Source: Bacteroidales bacterium
GTDB lineage: Bacteria; Bacteroidota; Bacteroidia; Bacteroidales; WCHB1-69
NCBI GenBank assembly: GCA_016288655.1
Contig: JAEEKX010000008.1
Location: 1-43,141 of the forward strand
Direction of reading: 5' to 3'
DNA length: 43,141 nt
The notes under the pieces: generated by a model
Told to the model about the DNA's origin: nothing
Database searches by the model: none
Seen by the model: only the letters and a program-made list of their open reading frames with translations
Shown here: positions 16,274 through 24,018 of the stretch, one piece after another
Numbering within the stretch: position 1 is the stretch's first letter
How the letters are laid out: each line of letters begins with the position of its first letter
Program-made: the position numbers and the translations under genes

Positions 16274-17190
16274 ATGACAACGAGATAAAAAACTTATTAG
16301 AGAATGTGCAAGTGCAGCCGTCGGCGCGTTGTTGGGCTGCGGTGGAGGGCAACTTGGCGGCGGGTGCCGCCGGCGCTTCCGCTGCTGCCGCCGGTGCGGC
16401 GACGAAGGGCGCTGCGCATCTCTCCGCGTTGGCCGTGAAGGCCATCGTCGGGGGCGCCATTGCCGTGGTCGCGGCGGGCGCCATCGCCGTTGCCGTCATC
16501 GTGGGTGGCCGCTCGCAGGATGGCGAGGTGCCGGCTGCCGTGGTCGCCGAGGCGTCCGCGGGTGCGGCGACGACCTCTTCCTCCGCCACCGCCGAGGTGG
16601 TTGCGACGGCACCGGACGCTGAGCATGCCGAGTCCGCCGCGTCCGCTACTGTGGCACCCGTCGCGACTCCCGTTTCCGAAACCGCCGAGGTCCTCGTGGT
16701 GGAGCCCCCCGCGCCCGTGACGATTCCCGTGCAGCCGGTCACGCCGAAGGCCGCTCCTGCTGCTCCTGCCAAGCCCGCGGCCCCTGCGGCTTCCCCGGCC
16801 AAGCCGATGCCGACGGCGACTTCAGCGCCGACCGTTGCGCCGACGCCCGCCGCTCCTTCGGCACCGCAAACCGTTGCGACGACGCCCGACCCGGTACTGG
16901 TCAACCACGAGCCGGTGGAGACCGCCCCCGCCGTGGCCATTGAGATTCCCAACGTCATCACTCCCAACGGCGACGGCTACAACGACCAACTCGTCATCCA
17001 GGGCATCGAGCATTGCGACCAGACCAAACTCATCGTGCGCAACCGCACGGGCATTGTGTTCCAGACCACCCACTACCGCAACGACTGGGATGCCAACGGC
17101 CTGCCCGACGGCACCTACTTCTACCAGTTCTACTACAGCATCCATGGCATCGGGCACACCCTCTCCGGCACGTTGACCATCATGCGGTAA
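16270..17190 (+). CDS. Anti-sigma-like membrane protein with T9SS type B (CHU_C) C-terminal domain
   Basis: A 306-residue protein with three parts. Residues 1-30 (MNDNEIKNLLENVQVQPSAR) resemble the short cytoplasmic sigma-binding segment seen downstream of many Bacteroidota ECF genes. A single hydrophobic segment lies at about 57-80 (VGGAIAVVAAGAIAVAVIVGG). A long Ala/Pro/Val/Thr-rich spacer runs to about residue 220. The last ~80 residues are a gliding-motility-associated C-terminal domain: IPNVITPNGDGYNDQLVI ... DWDANGLPDGTYFYQFYY ... SGTLTIMR. There is no cleavable signal peptide, so the CHU_C domain should face the periplasm while the N-terminus stays in the cytoplasm. The start overlaps the sigma factor stop by 4 bp. 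An anti-sigma role is inferred from this position and the N-terminal pattern. The spacer is GC-rich and repetitive. Confidence 0.75.
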   Translation: MNDNEIKNLLENVQVQPSARCWAAVEGNLAAGAAGASAAAAGAATKGAAHLSALAVKAIVGGAIAVVAAGAIAVAVIVGGRSQDGEVPAAVVAEASAGAATTSSSATAEVVATAPDAEHAESAASATVAPVATPVSETAEVLVVEPPAPVTIPVQPVTPKAAPAAPAKPAAPAASPAKPMPTATSAPTVAPTPAAPSAPQTVATTPDPVLVNHEPVETAPAVAIEIPNVITPNGDGYNDQLVIQGIEHCDQTKLIVRNRTGIVFQTTHYRNDWDANGLPDGTYFYQFYYSIHGIGHTLSGTLTIMR

Positions 17191-17275
17191 GGTTTTTTCA
17201 AACAAGTCGGCACTTTTTTCATAAAAGAAAGTGTAAAAATTCTGTTGAATACACTTGTCGGTTAATTTATTTTCG

Positions 17276-17283
17276 TACATTTG
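17276..17283 (+). promoter_or_regulatory. Promoter, -7 element TACATTTG
   Basis: Matches TAnnTTTG 33 bp before the ATG at 17317. A TTG at 17255-17257, 18 bp upstream, could be the -33 element. Confidence 0.6.
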
Positions 17284-17316
17284 CAACCTCATTATTTAAG
17301 CAAATAAAAGGTTAAA

Positions 17317-19149
17317 ATGGAAGAACAAATGCCTCCCCAGATGCCGGAACCGATTCCGCAGCAAAGCAATTTCAACACGGTAAATCCCATGCCGCAACAG
17401 GAAATTTCCACAGGTGTTGGAACCCTGCCTCCCATCAATCCGCCAGCGAAAAAACGTATGAAATGGTGGATTTGGTTGATCATCGGCGTGGCGGGTGCCG
17501 CCTTGCTGGGCGTTGGAGGTCTCCTTTTGCACAAGCACTTCTCGAACAAGCCCTTTTATGAACCCGAGATGAAACTCATCCCCGTGATGCAAGACACGCT
17601 TTGGGGCTATGTCGATAACAAGGGGACGTTAGCCATCCCTCCGCAGTTCAAGTATGCGGGATATTTCAGCGAGGGGCTGGCCCAGGTGACCGTCGAAAAA
17701 GATCTTATAGGATTCGTGAATGCAAAGGGCACGATGGCCATTCCCGCCAAATACAAATCGGTGACTGATTTCTCCGAGGGGCGGGCCTTCGTGGTCGAGC
17801 CCGGCAGTTGCCTCGTCTGCATTGACAAGAAGGGCAACACCCTCTTCGAGTTGCGGGATGTTGACTTTGCACTCCCCTATAGCGAAGGTATGGCGGCGGT
17901 ATTCAAGTTGCACGAAATCGATGATGATGAAATGCCCGTCTATCGTTGCGGATTCGTCGATAAGAAAGGAAATTACGCCATCTACCCGCAGTTCAGTAGT
18001 GTGGGTGCTTTCTGTGATGGCTTGGCTGCTGCATCCAATAGCGATGGCAAATGGGGCTACATCGACAAGTCGGGCCGTTTCGTCATTCAACCCGTTTATG
18101 ATGCTGTGGGGGGATTCATGGAGGGCATGTCCTCCATTCTCATGGGTGAGAAGTGGGGCTATATCGACAAAAAGGGAGCCATGGTCGCCTATCCTCAGTA
18201 TGACGACGCCAGAGGTTTCGTCGATGGTCGCGCACGAGTGTGCCGTGATGGGAAGTGGGGCTATATCGACAAAAAATGCGAGGTGGTCATCCCTTTGCAG
18301 TATGAAAATACACTCGGCTTCGGGCGGGGATCGAAGTTGGCCCCTGTCAGCGTGGACGACAAGTGGGGTTGCATAGACCGTGAGGGGAAGATGGTCATCA
18401 ACCCGCAGTATGATTTCTTGAGCGGTTTCACGGATGGCTTGTCCCTTGTGCGCATGGATGACAAATTCGGTGTCATCGACACCAAAGGCCGGCTCGTCGT
18501 CCAACCCCAATTCGACAACATCCAGTATCCCACGGTATGCACCACTTCAGCGGCAAGCGACTATTACGACTGCACCAGCTTCCTCAAGGCCTTTTTAGAC
18601 AACTTCGACAAGAACCATGTCGATGGACTTCCTCTCCACGCCAACATGAGCGAGGTGCGCACGCACTACACGCTGAATAATATTGAAAGTTGGAGTTACT
18701 ATTTCGCTGGAGTATCAGGAACTGTAGAATACACTCCGGAAATCACACGTGGCCATGCCTTTGTCGCTTTTTCCGATCCGACATACGGCTACGTTTCCGA
18801 TGGCTGGTTCAGCAGTTACCGTACCCCTAACGATTCTGCTCTTGTGGAATATGTCAATATTTGCTTGTATCTATCGGGCAGGGCAAGGGCGAAGGACGAG
18901 ACCATACTTTCCCAATTGATGGATAAGATGGAGGCCATCTATGGCGGGAGTGTTGAAAAATACGAGGGTAACTATTTCTTGGAGACCGAGACCTTTTGCT
19001 TCTATTTTTTTTCAAACCAGGTTAATGTGAATCTGCATGCTTTCTTCAACAAGGATGACTATATGAGTTTCAAGCGGACTTTGCTGCAAAATATAAGCCA
19101 AAAAAGTGAAGATGTGGCAGAGGAGACAGTCGATATGCAGGTAGAATAG
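17317..19149 (+). CDS. WG-repeat membrane protein
   Basis: A 610-residue protein. Residues 1-45 are a Pro/Gln-rich cytoplasmic stretch and one membrane segment follows (KWWIWLIIGVAGAALLGVGG). Then come about eight WG repeats, each of the form WGYIDKKGxxVIxPQYDxxxxFxxGxA; clear copies start at LWGYVDNKGTLAIP, WGYIDKSGRFVIQP, WGYIDKKGAMVAYP, WGCIDREGKMVINP and FGVIDTKGRLVVQP. The last ~200 residues are a different domain I do not recognise, containing HYTLNNIESWSYYFAG. The topology puts the repeats outside the inner membrane. WG repeats form beta-rich surfaces and are assumed to bind other proteins; no specific role is known here. It follows the sigma/CHU_C pair but has its own promoter. Confidence 0.82.
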   Translation: MEEQMPPQMPEPIPQQSNFNTVNPMPQQEISTGVGTLPPINPPAKKRMKWWIWLIIGVAGAALLGVGGLLLHKHFSNKPFYEPEMKLIPVMQDTLWGYVDNKGTLAIPPQFKYAGYFSEGLAQVTVEKDLIGFVNAKGTMAIPAKYKSVTDFSEGRAFVVEPGSCLVCIDKKGNTLFELRDVDFALPYSEGMAAVFKLHEIDDDEMPVYRCGFVDKKGNYAIYPQFSSVGAFCDGLAAASNSDGKWGYIDKSGRFVIQPVYDAVGGFMEGMSSILMGEKWGYIDKKGAMVAYPQYDDARGFVDGRARVCRDGKWGYIDKKCEVVIPLQYENTLGFGRGSKLAPVSVDDKWGCIDREGKMVINPQYDFLSGFTDGLSLVRMDDKFGVIDTKGRLVVQPQFDNIQYPTVCTTSAASDYYDCTSFLKAFLDNFDKNHVDGLPLHANMSEVRTHYTLNNIESWSYYFAGVSGTVEYTPEITRGHAFVAFSDPTYGYVSDGWFSSYRTPNDSALVEYVNICLYLSGRARAKDETILSQLMDKMEAIYGGSVEKYEGNYFLETETFCFYFFSNQVNVNLHAFFNKDDYMSFKRTLLQNISQKSEDVAEETVDMQVE

Positions 19150-19277
19150 GAGACAGACTCTACCTGGTAGTTGATGGCAAGGAAGTAGAAATCCGTGATA
19201 GCGTGGCCTCATCTTCCCATGTTGGAGGTGCTGGAAAGTAATTTCATTTAGCGTACTGACGGCTCAAACTTTTTTTG

Positions 19278-19285
19278 TAACTTTG
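19278..19285 (+). promoter_or_regulatory. -7 promoter element TAACTTTG
   Basis: Matches TAnnTTTG 57 bp before mutA. It is the only promoter seen ahead of the five genes 19343-26954. The spacer 19150-19241 upstream reads without stops in one frame (RLYLVVDGKEVEIRDSV) and may be a coding remnant. Confidence 0.55.
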
Positions 19286-19342
19286 CCGCTCAATAGGATT
19301 GTGTATTTTTTTAAGGAAATAGAATAGAAATCAATCAATATT

Positions 19343-21190
19343 ATGGCAGAAGAAAAGCTTTTTAGCGAATTTGCACCGGTCCCGACGGAGAAGTGGGAAG
19401 AGGTGATTCAGCGCGACCTCAAGGGCGCGGACTATGAAAAGAAACTGGTATGGCGTACCGACGAAGGTTTCAAGGTGCGTCCCTACTATCGGGCGGAGGA
19501 CCTGAAGGATCTCGGATACTTAGAGGTGATGCCTTCGGAATTTCCCTATACGCGCGGCGCGAAGGCCGACAACAACTGGGATATTGTGCAGTCGGTGACG
19601 GCGACGGATCCCGCGGAGGCCAATGCCGTGGCTCTCGCCTCCATCAAGGGCGGTGCCACCATGATCGCCTTCAACTGCAAGGAGGTGAAGAACGCCCAGG
19701 ATCTGGCCGTGATGTTGAAGGGCATTGAGATGCCGAAGATCGGAATCCAGTTGCAGCATGTCTGCGGACGTGCCGTGGAGGCCGTGCGCGATTTCATCAC
19801 CTACCTTGATGTCAACAAGATAGACAAGAGCCAGGTGCGTGGCGGCGTGGCCTACGACGGCATCGCCTGCGCCCTGCGCCACGGCAAGTTCCGCACGACG
19901 CCCGAGGCGGCCATGGAGACCGCCCTTGAGTTGGTGCGCCTTACCGAGGAGATGCCCCAGTTCCGCGTGGTGAACGTGCGCGGTATTCTCCTGCACAACG
20001 GCGGCGCCACCATCGTCCAGGAGTTGGGCTACGCCCTCGGCATCGCCAATGAGTACTTGGCCTACGCCACCTCCCACGGGCTGACTGTTGACCAGATGGC
20101 TTCCAAGATGGAGGTCACCCTCTCCATCGCCTCCACCTACTTTATGGAGATCGCCAAGTTGCGTGCCTTCCGTCTGCTGTGGGCCACCATGGTGGCGCAG
20201 TACAAACCTGCCGATGACAAATCCTGCCTTGTGCGTATCAACTCGGTGGCATCTTCTTGGAACAAAACCATTTACGACCCATACGTCAACATGTTGAGAA
20301 CGACCACCGAGGGGATGTCGGCCGCTTTGGGCGGTGCCGACAGCATCACCTTGCAGCCCTTTGACATGGCATACAAGCACGACGACGACTTCTCGCGCCG
20401 TATCAGCCGCAATGTACAGGTGATCCTCAAGGAGGAGTCGTACTTCGACAAGGTGGTTGATCCCGGTGCCGGCTCCTACTACATTGAGAGTCTCACCGAC
20501 TCCATCGCCGAGCACGCCTGGAAGCAGTTCCAAGCAGTGGAAGCCGATGGTGGCATGGTGAACTTGGTGATCTCCGGCGCGGTGAAGAGCGCCATCGAGG
20601 AGAGTTGCCACAAACGCGACATGGACATCGCCACCCGCAAATACGTGCTTTTGGGCACCAACCAATATCCGAACATCAACGACGCCATGCTCGACAAGAT
20701 CGAGGAACAGGGGCAGGAGGAGTCCGGCGAGGGCTTGCGCACCTACCGCGGTGCCATGGCCTTCGAGGCGCTGCGCCTGCGCACCGAGCGCTATGCCAAG
20801 CAGCACGGCCGTCCGAAGGTGTTCCTGCTGAAGATCGGCAACTTGGCCATGCGCCAGGCACGCGCCGGCTTCGTCACCAACTTCTTCGGCTGCGCCGGCT
20901 ACGAGATTCTCGACAACGCCGGCTTCGACACGGTTGAGCACGGCATCGAGGCCGCCCAGGCCGCCCAAGCCGACATTGTGGTGATTTGCAGTTCCGATGA
21001 GGAGTACGCCACCTTCGGTGTGGAGGCCGCCAAGGCCGCCAAGGCCGCCGGCTTCATCTACATCGTCGCGGGCAACCCCGCTGAGGGCGTTGAGGAACTC
21101 AAGGCCGCCGGCACCGACGATTTCATCCATGTCCGCACCAACGTTTTGGAGTGCCTGAGAAAGTACAACGACCTGCTGTGTAAGGAGTAA
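19343..21190 (+). CDS. mutA: Methylmalonyl-CoA mutase small (non-catalytic) subunit
   Basis: A 615-residue subunit of the B12-dependent enzyme that interconverts succinyl-CoA and methylmalonyl-CoA on the route to propionate. The N-terminal region (LFSEFAPVPTEKWEEVIQRD ... YTRGAKADNNWDIVQSV) and the barrel (LGIANEYLAYATSHGL, LGGADSITLQPFDMAY, VVDPGAGSYYIESLTDSI) match the mutase superfamily. The C-terminal flavodoxin-like domain lacks the DxHxxG cobalamin-binding motif; the corresponding stretch reads FVTNFFGCAGYEILDNAGFD. That loss marks the small subunit. The large subunit gene mutB, normally directly downstream, is absent here; an exported peptidase gene follows after 6 bp. Confidence 0.9.
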   Translation: MAEEKLFSEFAPVPTEKWEEVIQRDLKGADYEKKLVWRTDEGFKVRPYYRAEDLKDLGYLEVMPSEFPYTRGAKADNNWDIVQSVTATDPAEANAVALASIKGGATMIAFNCKEVKNAQDLAVMLKGIEMPKIGIQLQHVCGRAVEAVRDFITYLDVNKIDKSQVRGGVAYDGIACALRHGKFRTTPEAAMETALELVRLTEEMPQFRVVNVRGILLHNGGATIVQELGYALGIANEYLAYATSHGLTVDQMASKMEVTLSIASTYFMEIAKLRAFRLLWATMVAQYKPADDKSCLVRINSVASSWNKTIYDPYVNMLRTTTEGMSAALGGADSITLQPFDMAYKHDDDFSRRISRNVQVILKEESYFDKVVDPGAGSYYIESLTDSIAEHAWKQFQAVEADGGMVNLVISGAVKSAIEESCHKRDMDIATRKYVLLGTNQYPNINDAMLDKIEEQGQEESGEGLRTYRGAMAFEALRLRTERYAKQHGRPKVFLLKIGNLAMRQARAGFVTNFFGCAGYEILDNAGFDTVEHGIEAAQAAQADIVVICSSDEEYATFGVEAAKAAKAAGFIYIVAGNPAEGVEELKAAGTDDFIHVRTNVLECLRKYNDLLCKE

Positions 21191-21196
21191 GCGAAG

Positions 21197-23272
21197 ATGA
21201 AGAAGACAATTCTTGCGTTCCTGATGCTCATGGCCGTCCTCGCAACTCACGCTCAATACAACTATATCCCCGACTCGACCATCCAGTCCACTTGCAACGA
21301 AATCATGAAGAACTGCAAGTTCTCGGCGCAGCAGGTGTCGCGTGGCATCTCGCAGGCCGCCAGTCTGTGGATGAAGGAGGATGGCACGGCCGAGGAGTTC
21401 AAGCAGTTCTGTTTGGAGAACTTCTGCCGCACATCGACCGACAAGGAGACGCTTTTCCGTCGGCTGTGCGACCACTTCGAGGCCATCATGGGGCACAATC
21501 ATGCCGTGGAGGTGCAGCTCACCATGCCGCTGCATGTAGTTGGCTACGAGAGTCTTCCCATTGACGCGGCCTTTGCGTCCTACGACGGGCTGTCGCACTT
21601 TTCCGACGACATGTTCGCCAACAAGATCGCGTTTGCGGTTGTGATGAACTTCCCGCACTACACTTTGAAGGAGAAGTCGGACGGATGCTCCCGCTGGACC
21701 GGTCTGGACTGGGGCTACGCCCGTCTGGGAGACCTCTTCTCTTCGCGCGTGCCCGCCGACCGCACCAAGGCGTTGAACCGAGTGACGATGGAGTCGGAGA
21801 AGTACATCTCCAACTACGACATCTGCATGGGCAAGGTGAAGGCCAACAACGGCGACCAGTTCTGGGGTAGCGACGTGAAGTTGTCGGCCCACTGGGGATT
21901 GCGCGACGAGTTGAAGGCGGCCTACGCCGATGAGGCGAACGGACTGTCCAAGCAGCAGATCCTTTATTCCATTATGAAGACGATTGTCTTGCAGACGATT
22001 CCGCGCGACGTCATCAACAGGGAAGAGTACTTCTGGTATCCTGTGGCGAACAAGACCTACAAAGGGAAAATCCAGTTTGAGTTGCCGACGGAGAACAACG
22101 TGCGTTACCAGCACCTGCTTGACAATTTCCATGCGCTTCGGGCTGTCGATTCCTTCTACATCGGGAATCCGACATACTTGGAGCGTCGTTTTGGCGATGA
22201 GTTGGAGTTCTTCCAGCAGGATGTGGAGCGGCTGTTCACCGGTTTTCTTGCGGCGCCGGAGGTGAAGACCGTGGCCAATCTCATCTCGAAGAAGTTGGGG
22301 CGCAAGTTGCGTCCTTTCGACATTTGGTACAATGGCTTCAAGAACCGTTCAGCTGTCCGTGAGAGCGATCTTGACAGGATCACGCGGTCGCGGTACCCCT
22401 CGGCGCAGGCCTTTGCCGCCGATCTGCCGAATATCCTGCTGGCTTTGGGCTTCACGCAGGAGAAGGCGGATTTCATCTGCCAGCATGTGGCCGTCGATCC
22501 CTCCATTGGTGCCGGCCATGCGTGGGAGGCCCAGATGCGTGGCGACAAGTCGCGCCTGCGCACCCGCATCGGCGAGGACGGCATGGACTACAAGGGCTTC
22601 AGCATCGGCATCCACGAGTTCGGCCATGTGGTGGAGGAGACCTTCTCCATGCACAACGTGCCCAACTACTTCATGTCGGGCGTGCCCAACACCGCCTTTA
22701 CCGAGGCCATTGCCTTCACTTTCCAACAACATGACCTTCAACTGCTTGGCATCAACGCTGCCAACAGCATTGACGAGAGTTACGACCTGCTCGACAACTT
22801 CTGGGGTTGCTATGAGATTTGCGGTGTCGCGTTAGTCGATATCCGCATTTGGAAGTGGATGTATGCGCACCCCGAGGCCACGGCTGCGGAGCTGCGTGAC
22901 GCGGTTGTGAGCATCGCCAACGAAGTTTGGAACCAATATTACGCCCCGATCTTCAAGGAGAAGGACCAGCCGATTTTGGCCGTCTATTCCCACATCATCG
23001 AGGCACCGTTATACCTCAGTGCCTATCCTCTCGGTTACCTCATCAGTTTCCAACTCCAGAACTACTTCAAGGGCAAGAACTTGGGGGAGGAGGTGGAGCG
23101 TGTCTTCTCGCAGGGACGGCTGTTGCCGCAGGTGTGGCTGCAGCGTGCCGTGGGTGCCAAGTTGGGCGCTACCGGCTTCGTGAGAGCCGCTGCCAACGCC
23201 GCCCTTCGCATCGAGAACTACGAGCGCCAACAGGCCGAGGCACAGAAATCCGAAAAGAAAAACAAGAAATAG
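21197..23272 (+). CDS. Exported HExxH zinc metallopeptidase, M3-like
   Basis: A 691-residue protein with a signal peptide (MKKTILAFLMLMAVLATHAQ). The zinc site is HEFGH at residues 473-477, with a likely third ligand glutamate at about residue 503 in NTAFTEAIAF. This gluzincin arrangement, and the YLSAYPLGYLISFQLQNYF segment near the end, resemble the oligopeptidase families M3/M2/M32. It is not M49, whose motif is HExxxH. Which family it belongs to cannot be settled by eye. It probably trims peptides in the periplasm. The tail is Lys/Glu-rich (AEAQKSEKKNKK). It lies between mutA (6-bp gap) and gldF (2-bp gap), so co-expression with both is likely. Confidence 0.72.
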   Translation: MKKTILAFLMLMAVLATHAQYNYIPDSTIQSTCNEIMKNCKFSAQQVSRGISQAASLWMKEDGTAEEFKQFCLENFCRTSTDKETLFRRLCDHFEAIMGHNHAVEVQLTMPLHVVGYESLPIDAAFASYDGLSHFSDDMFANKIAFAVVMNFPHYTLKEKSDGCSRWTGLDWGYARLGDLFSSRVPADRTKALNRVTMESEKYISNYDICMGKVKANNGDQFWGSDVKLSAHWGLRDELKAAYADEANGLSKQQILYSIMKTIVLQTIPRDVINREEYFWYPVANKTYKGKIQFELPTENNVRYQHLLDNFHALRAVDSFYIGNPTYLERRFGDELEFFQQDVERLFTGFLAAPEVKTVANLISKKLGRKLRPFDIWYNGFKNRSAVRESDLDRITRSRYPSAQAFAADLPNILLALGFTQEKADFICQHVAVDPSIGAGHAWEAQMRGDKSRLRTRIGEDGMDYKGFSIGIHEFGHVVEETFSMHNVPNYFMSGVPNTAFTEAIAFTFQQHDLQLLGINAANSIDESYDLLDNFWGCYEICGVALVDIRIWKWMYAHPEATAAELRDAVVSIANEVWNQYYAPIFKEKDQPILAVYSHIIEAPLYLSAYPLGYLISFQLQNYFKGKNLGEEVERVFSQGRLLPQVWLQRAVGAKLGATGFVRAAANAALRIENYERQQAEAQKSEKKNKK

Positions 23273-23274
23273 AG

Positions 23275-24000
23275 ATGTTTGCACTTTTTGCCAAAGAAAT
23301 CAAGTCGTTCTTCACCTCCGTACTCGGGTATGTCGTCATCGGGGTGTTCCTGGTGGTCACCGGGCTGTTTGTATGGGTGTTGAAAGGCAATGTGATGGAG
23401 TTGGGACGCTCGACCCTCCAGGGATTTTTCGACATCGCCCCGCTGATCTTCCTCTTCCTCATTCCCGCCATCACCATGCGTATGTTCGCAGAGGAGCGCA
23501 AGTCGGGCACCATGGAGTTGCTGCTTACGCAGCCCATTTCCGACAACAAACTCATCGCCGCCAAGTTCTTGGCTTGTGAGGCGTTGTTGCTCATCGCCCT
23601 GTTGCCCACGCTCATCTATTTCTGGTCGGTGTGGTCGTTGGGCGCACCCGACGGCAGGATCGACGTGGGTGCCACATGGTGCTCCTACCTCGGTCTTTTC
23701 ATGCTGGGAACCATCTTCGTCTCCATCGGGCTTTTCGCCTCCAGCATCACCAAAAACCAGATCGTCGCTTTCCTGTTGGCCGCCCTCTTCTGCTTTGTCA
23801 TGTACTACGGATTCTTCTTCATCTACGACAGCGGGCTCTTCGAGAACGCTGGCTACGTCATCAAGAAAATCGGCATCGAGCACCACTACGCTTACATCAG
23901 CATGGGTGTCATTGACAGCCGTGACATCATCTACTTCATCACCGTCTCCTTCCTCTTCCTGTTGGGGGCGCGCATCTCTCTCCTGAGCCGAAAATGGTAA
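23275..24000 (+). CDS. gldF: Gliding motility-associated ABC transporter permease GldF
   Basis: A 241-residue inner-membrane permease with about six membrane segments. The start MFALFAKEIKSFFTSVLGYV and the motif MRMFAEERKSGTMELLLTQP are diagnostic of the GldF/ABC-2 type. The ATG at 23275 lies 2 bp after the preceding stop; upstream in-frame codons belong to the neighbour's DNA and are not used. In Flavobacterium, GldA, GldF and GldG form an ABC complex needed for gliding, but many non-gliding Bacteroidota keep the pair. gldG follows after 18 bp. No gldA ATPase gene is present in the window. Confidence 0.9.
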   Translation: MFALFAKEIKSFFTSVLGYVVIGVFLVVTGLFVWVLKGNVMELGRSTLQGFFDIAPLIFLFLIPAITMRMFAEERKSGTMELLLTQPISDNKLIAAKFLACEALLLIALLPTLIYFWSVWSLGAPDGRIDVGATWCSYLGLFMLGTIFVSIGLFASSITKNQIVAFLLAALFCFVMYYGFFFIYDSGLFENAGYVIKKIGIEHHYAYISMGVIDSRDIIYFITVSFLFLLGARISLLSRKW

Positions 24001-24018
24001 CCGCAATTTTTTGAAAAG

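Noticed and set aside
16230-16967. A 245-residue Ala/Gly/Thr-rich frame opposite the CHU_C protein gene
   Set aside because: It mirrors the Ala/Pro-rich spacer of the sense gene. There is no promoter and no domain.
17590-18530. Periodic DNA resembling a repeat array
   Set aside because: The periodicity comes from protein WG repeats inside one gene; there are no constant repeats with unique spacers, so it is not CRISPR.
19520-22132. An 870-residue open frame on the minus strand
   Set aside because: Antisense to mutA and the peptidase, both strongly supported. Its composition is His/Val/Gly-rich without motifs.
21197-23272. Peptidase family M49 (dipeptidyl peptidase III) for the exported metallopeptidase
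   Set aside because: M49 needs HExxxH; this protein has HEFGH with five residues, so an M3-like gluzincin is a better description.
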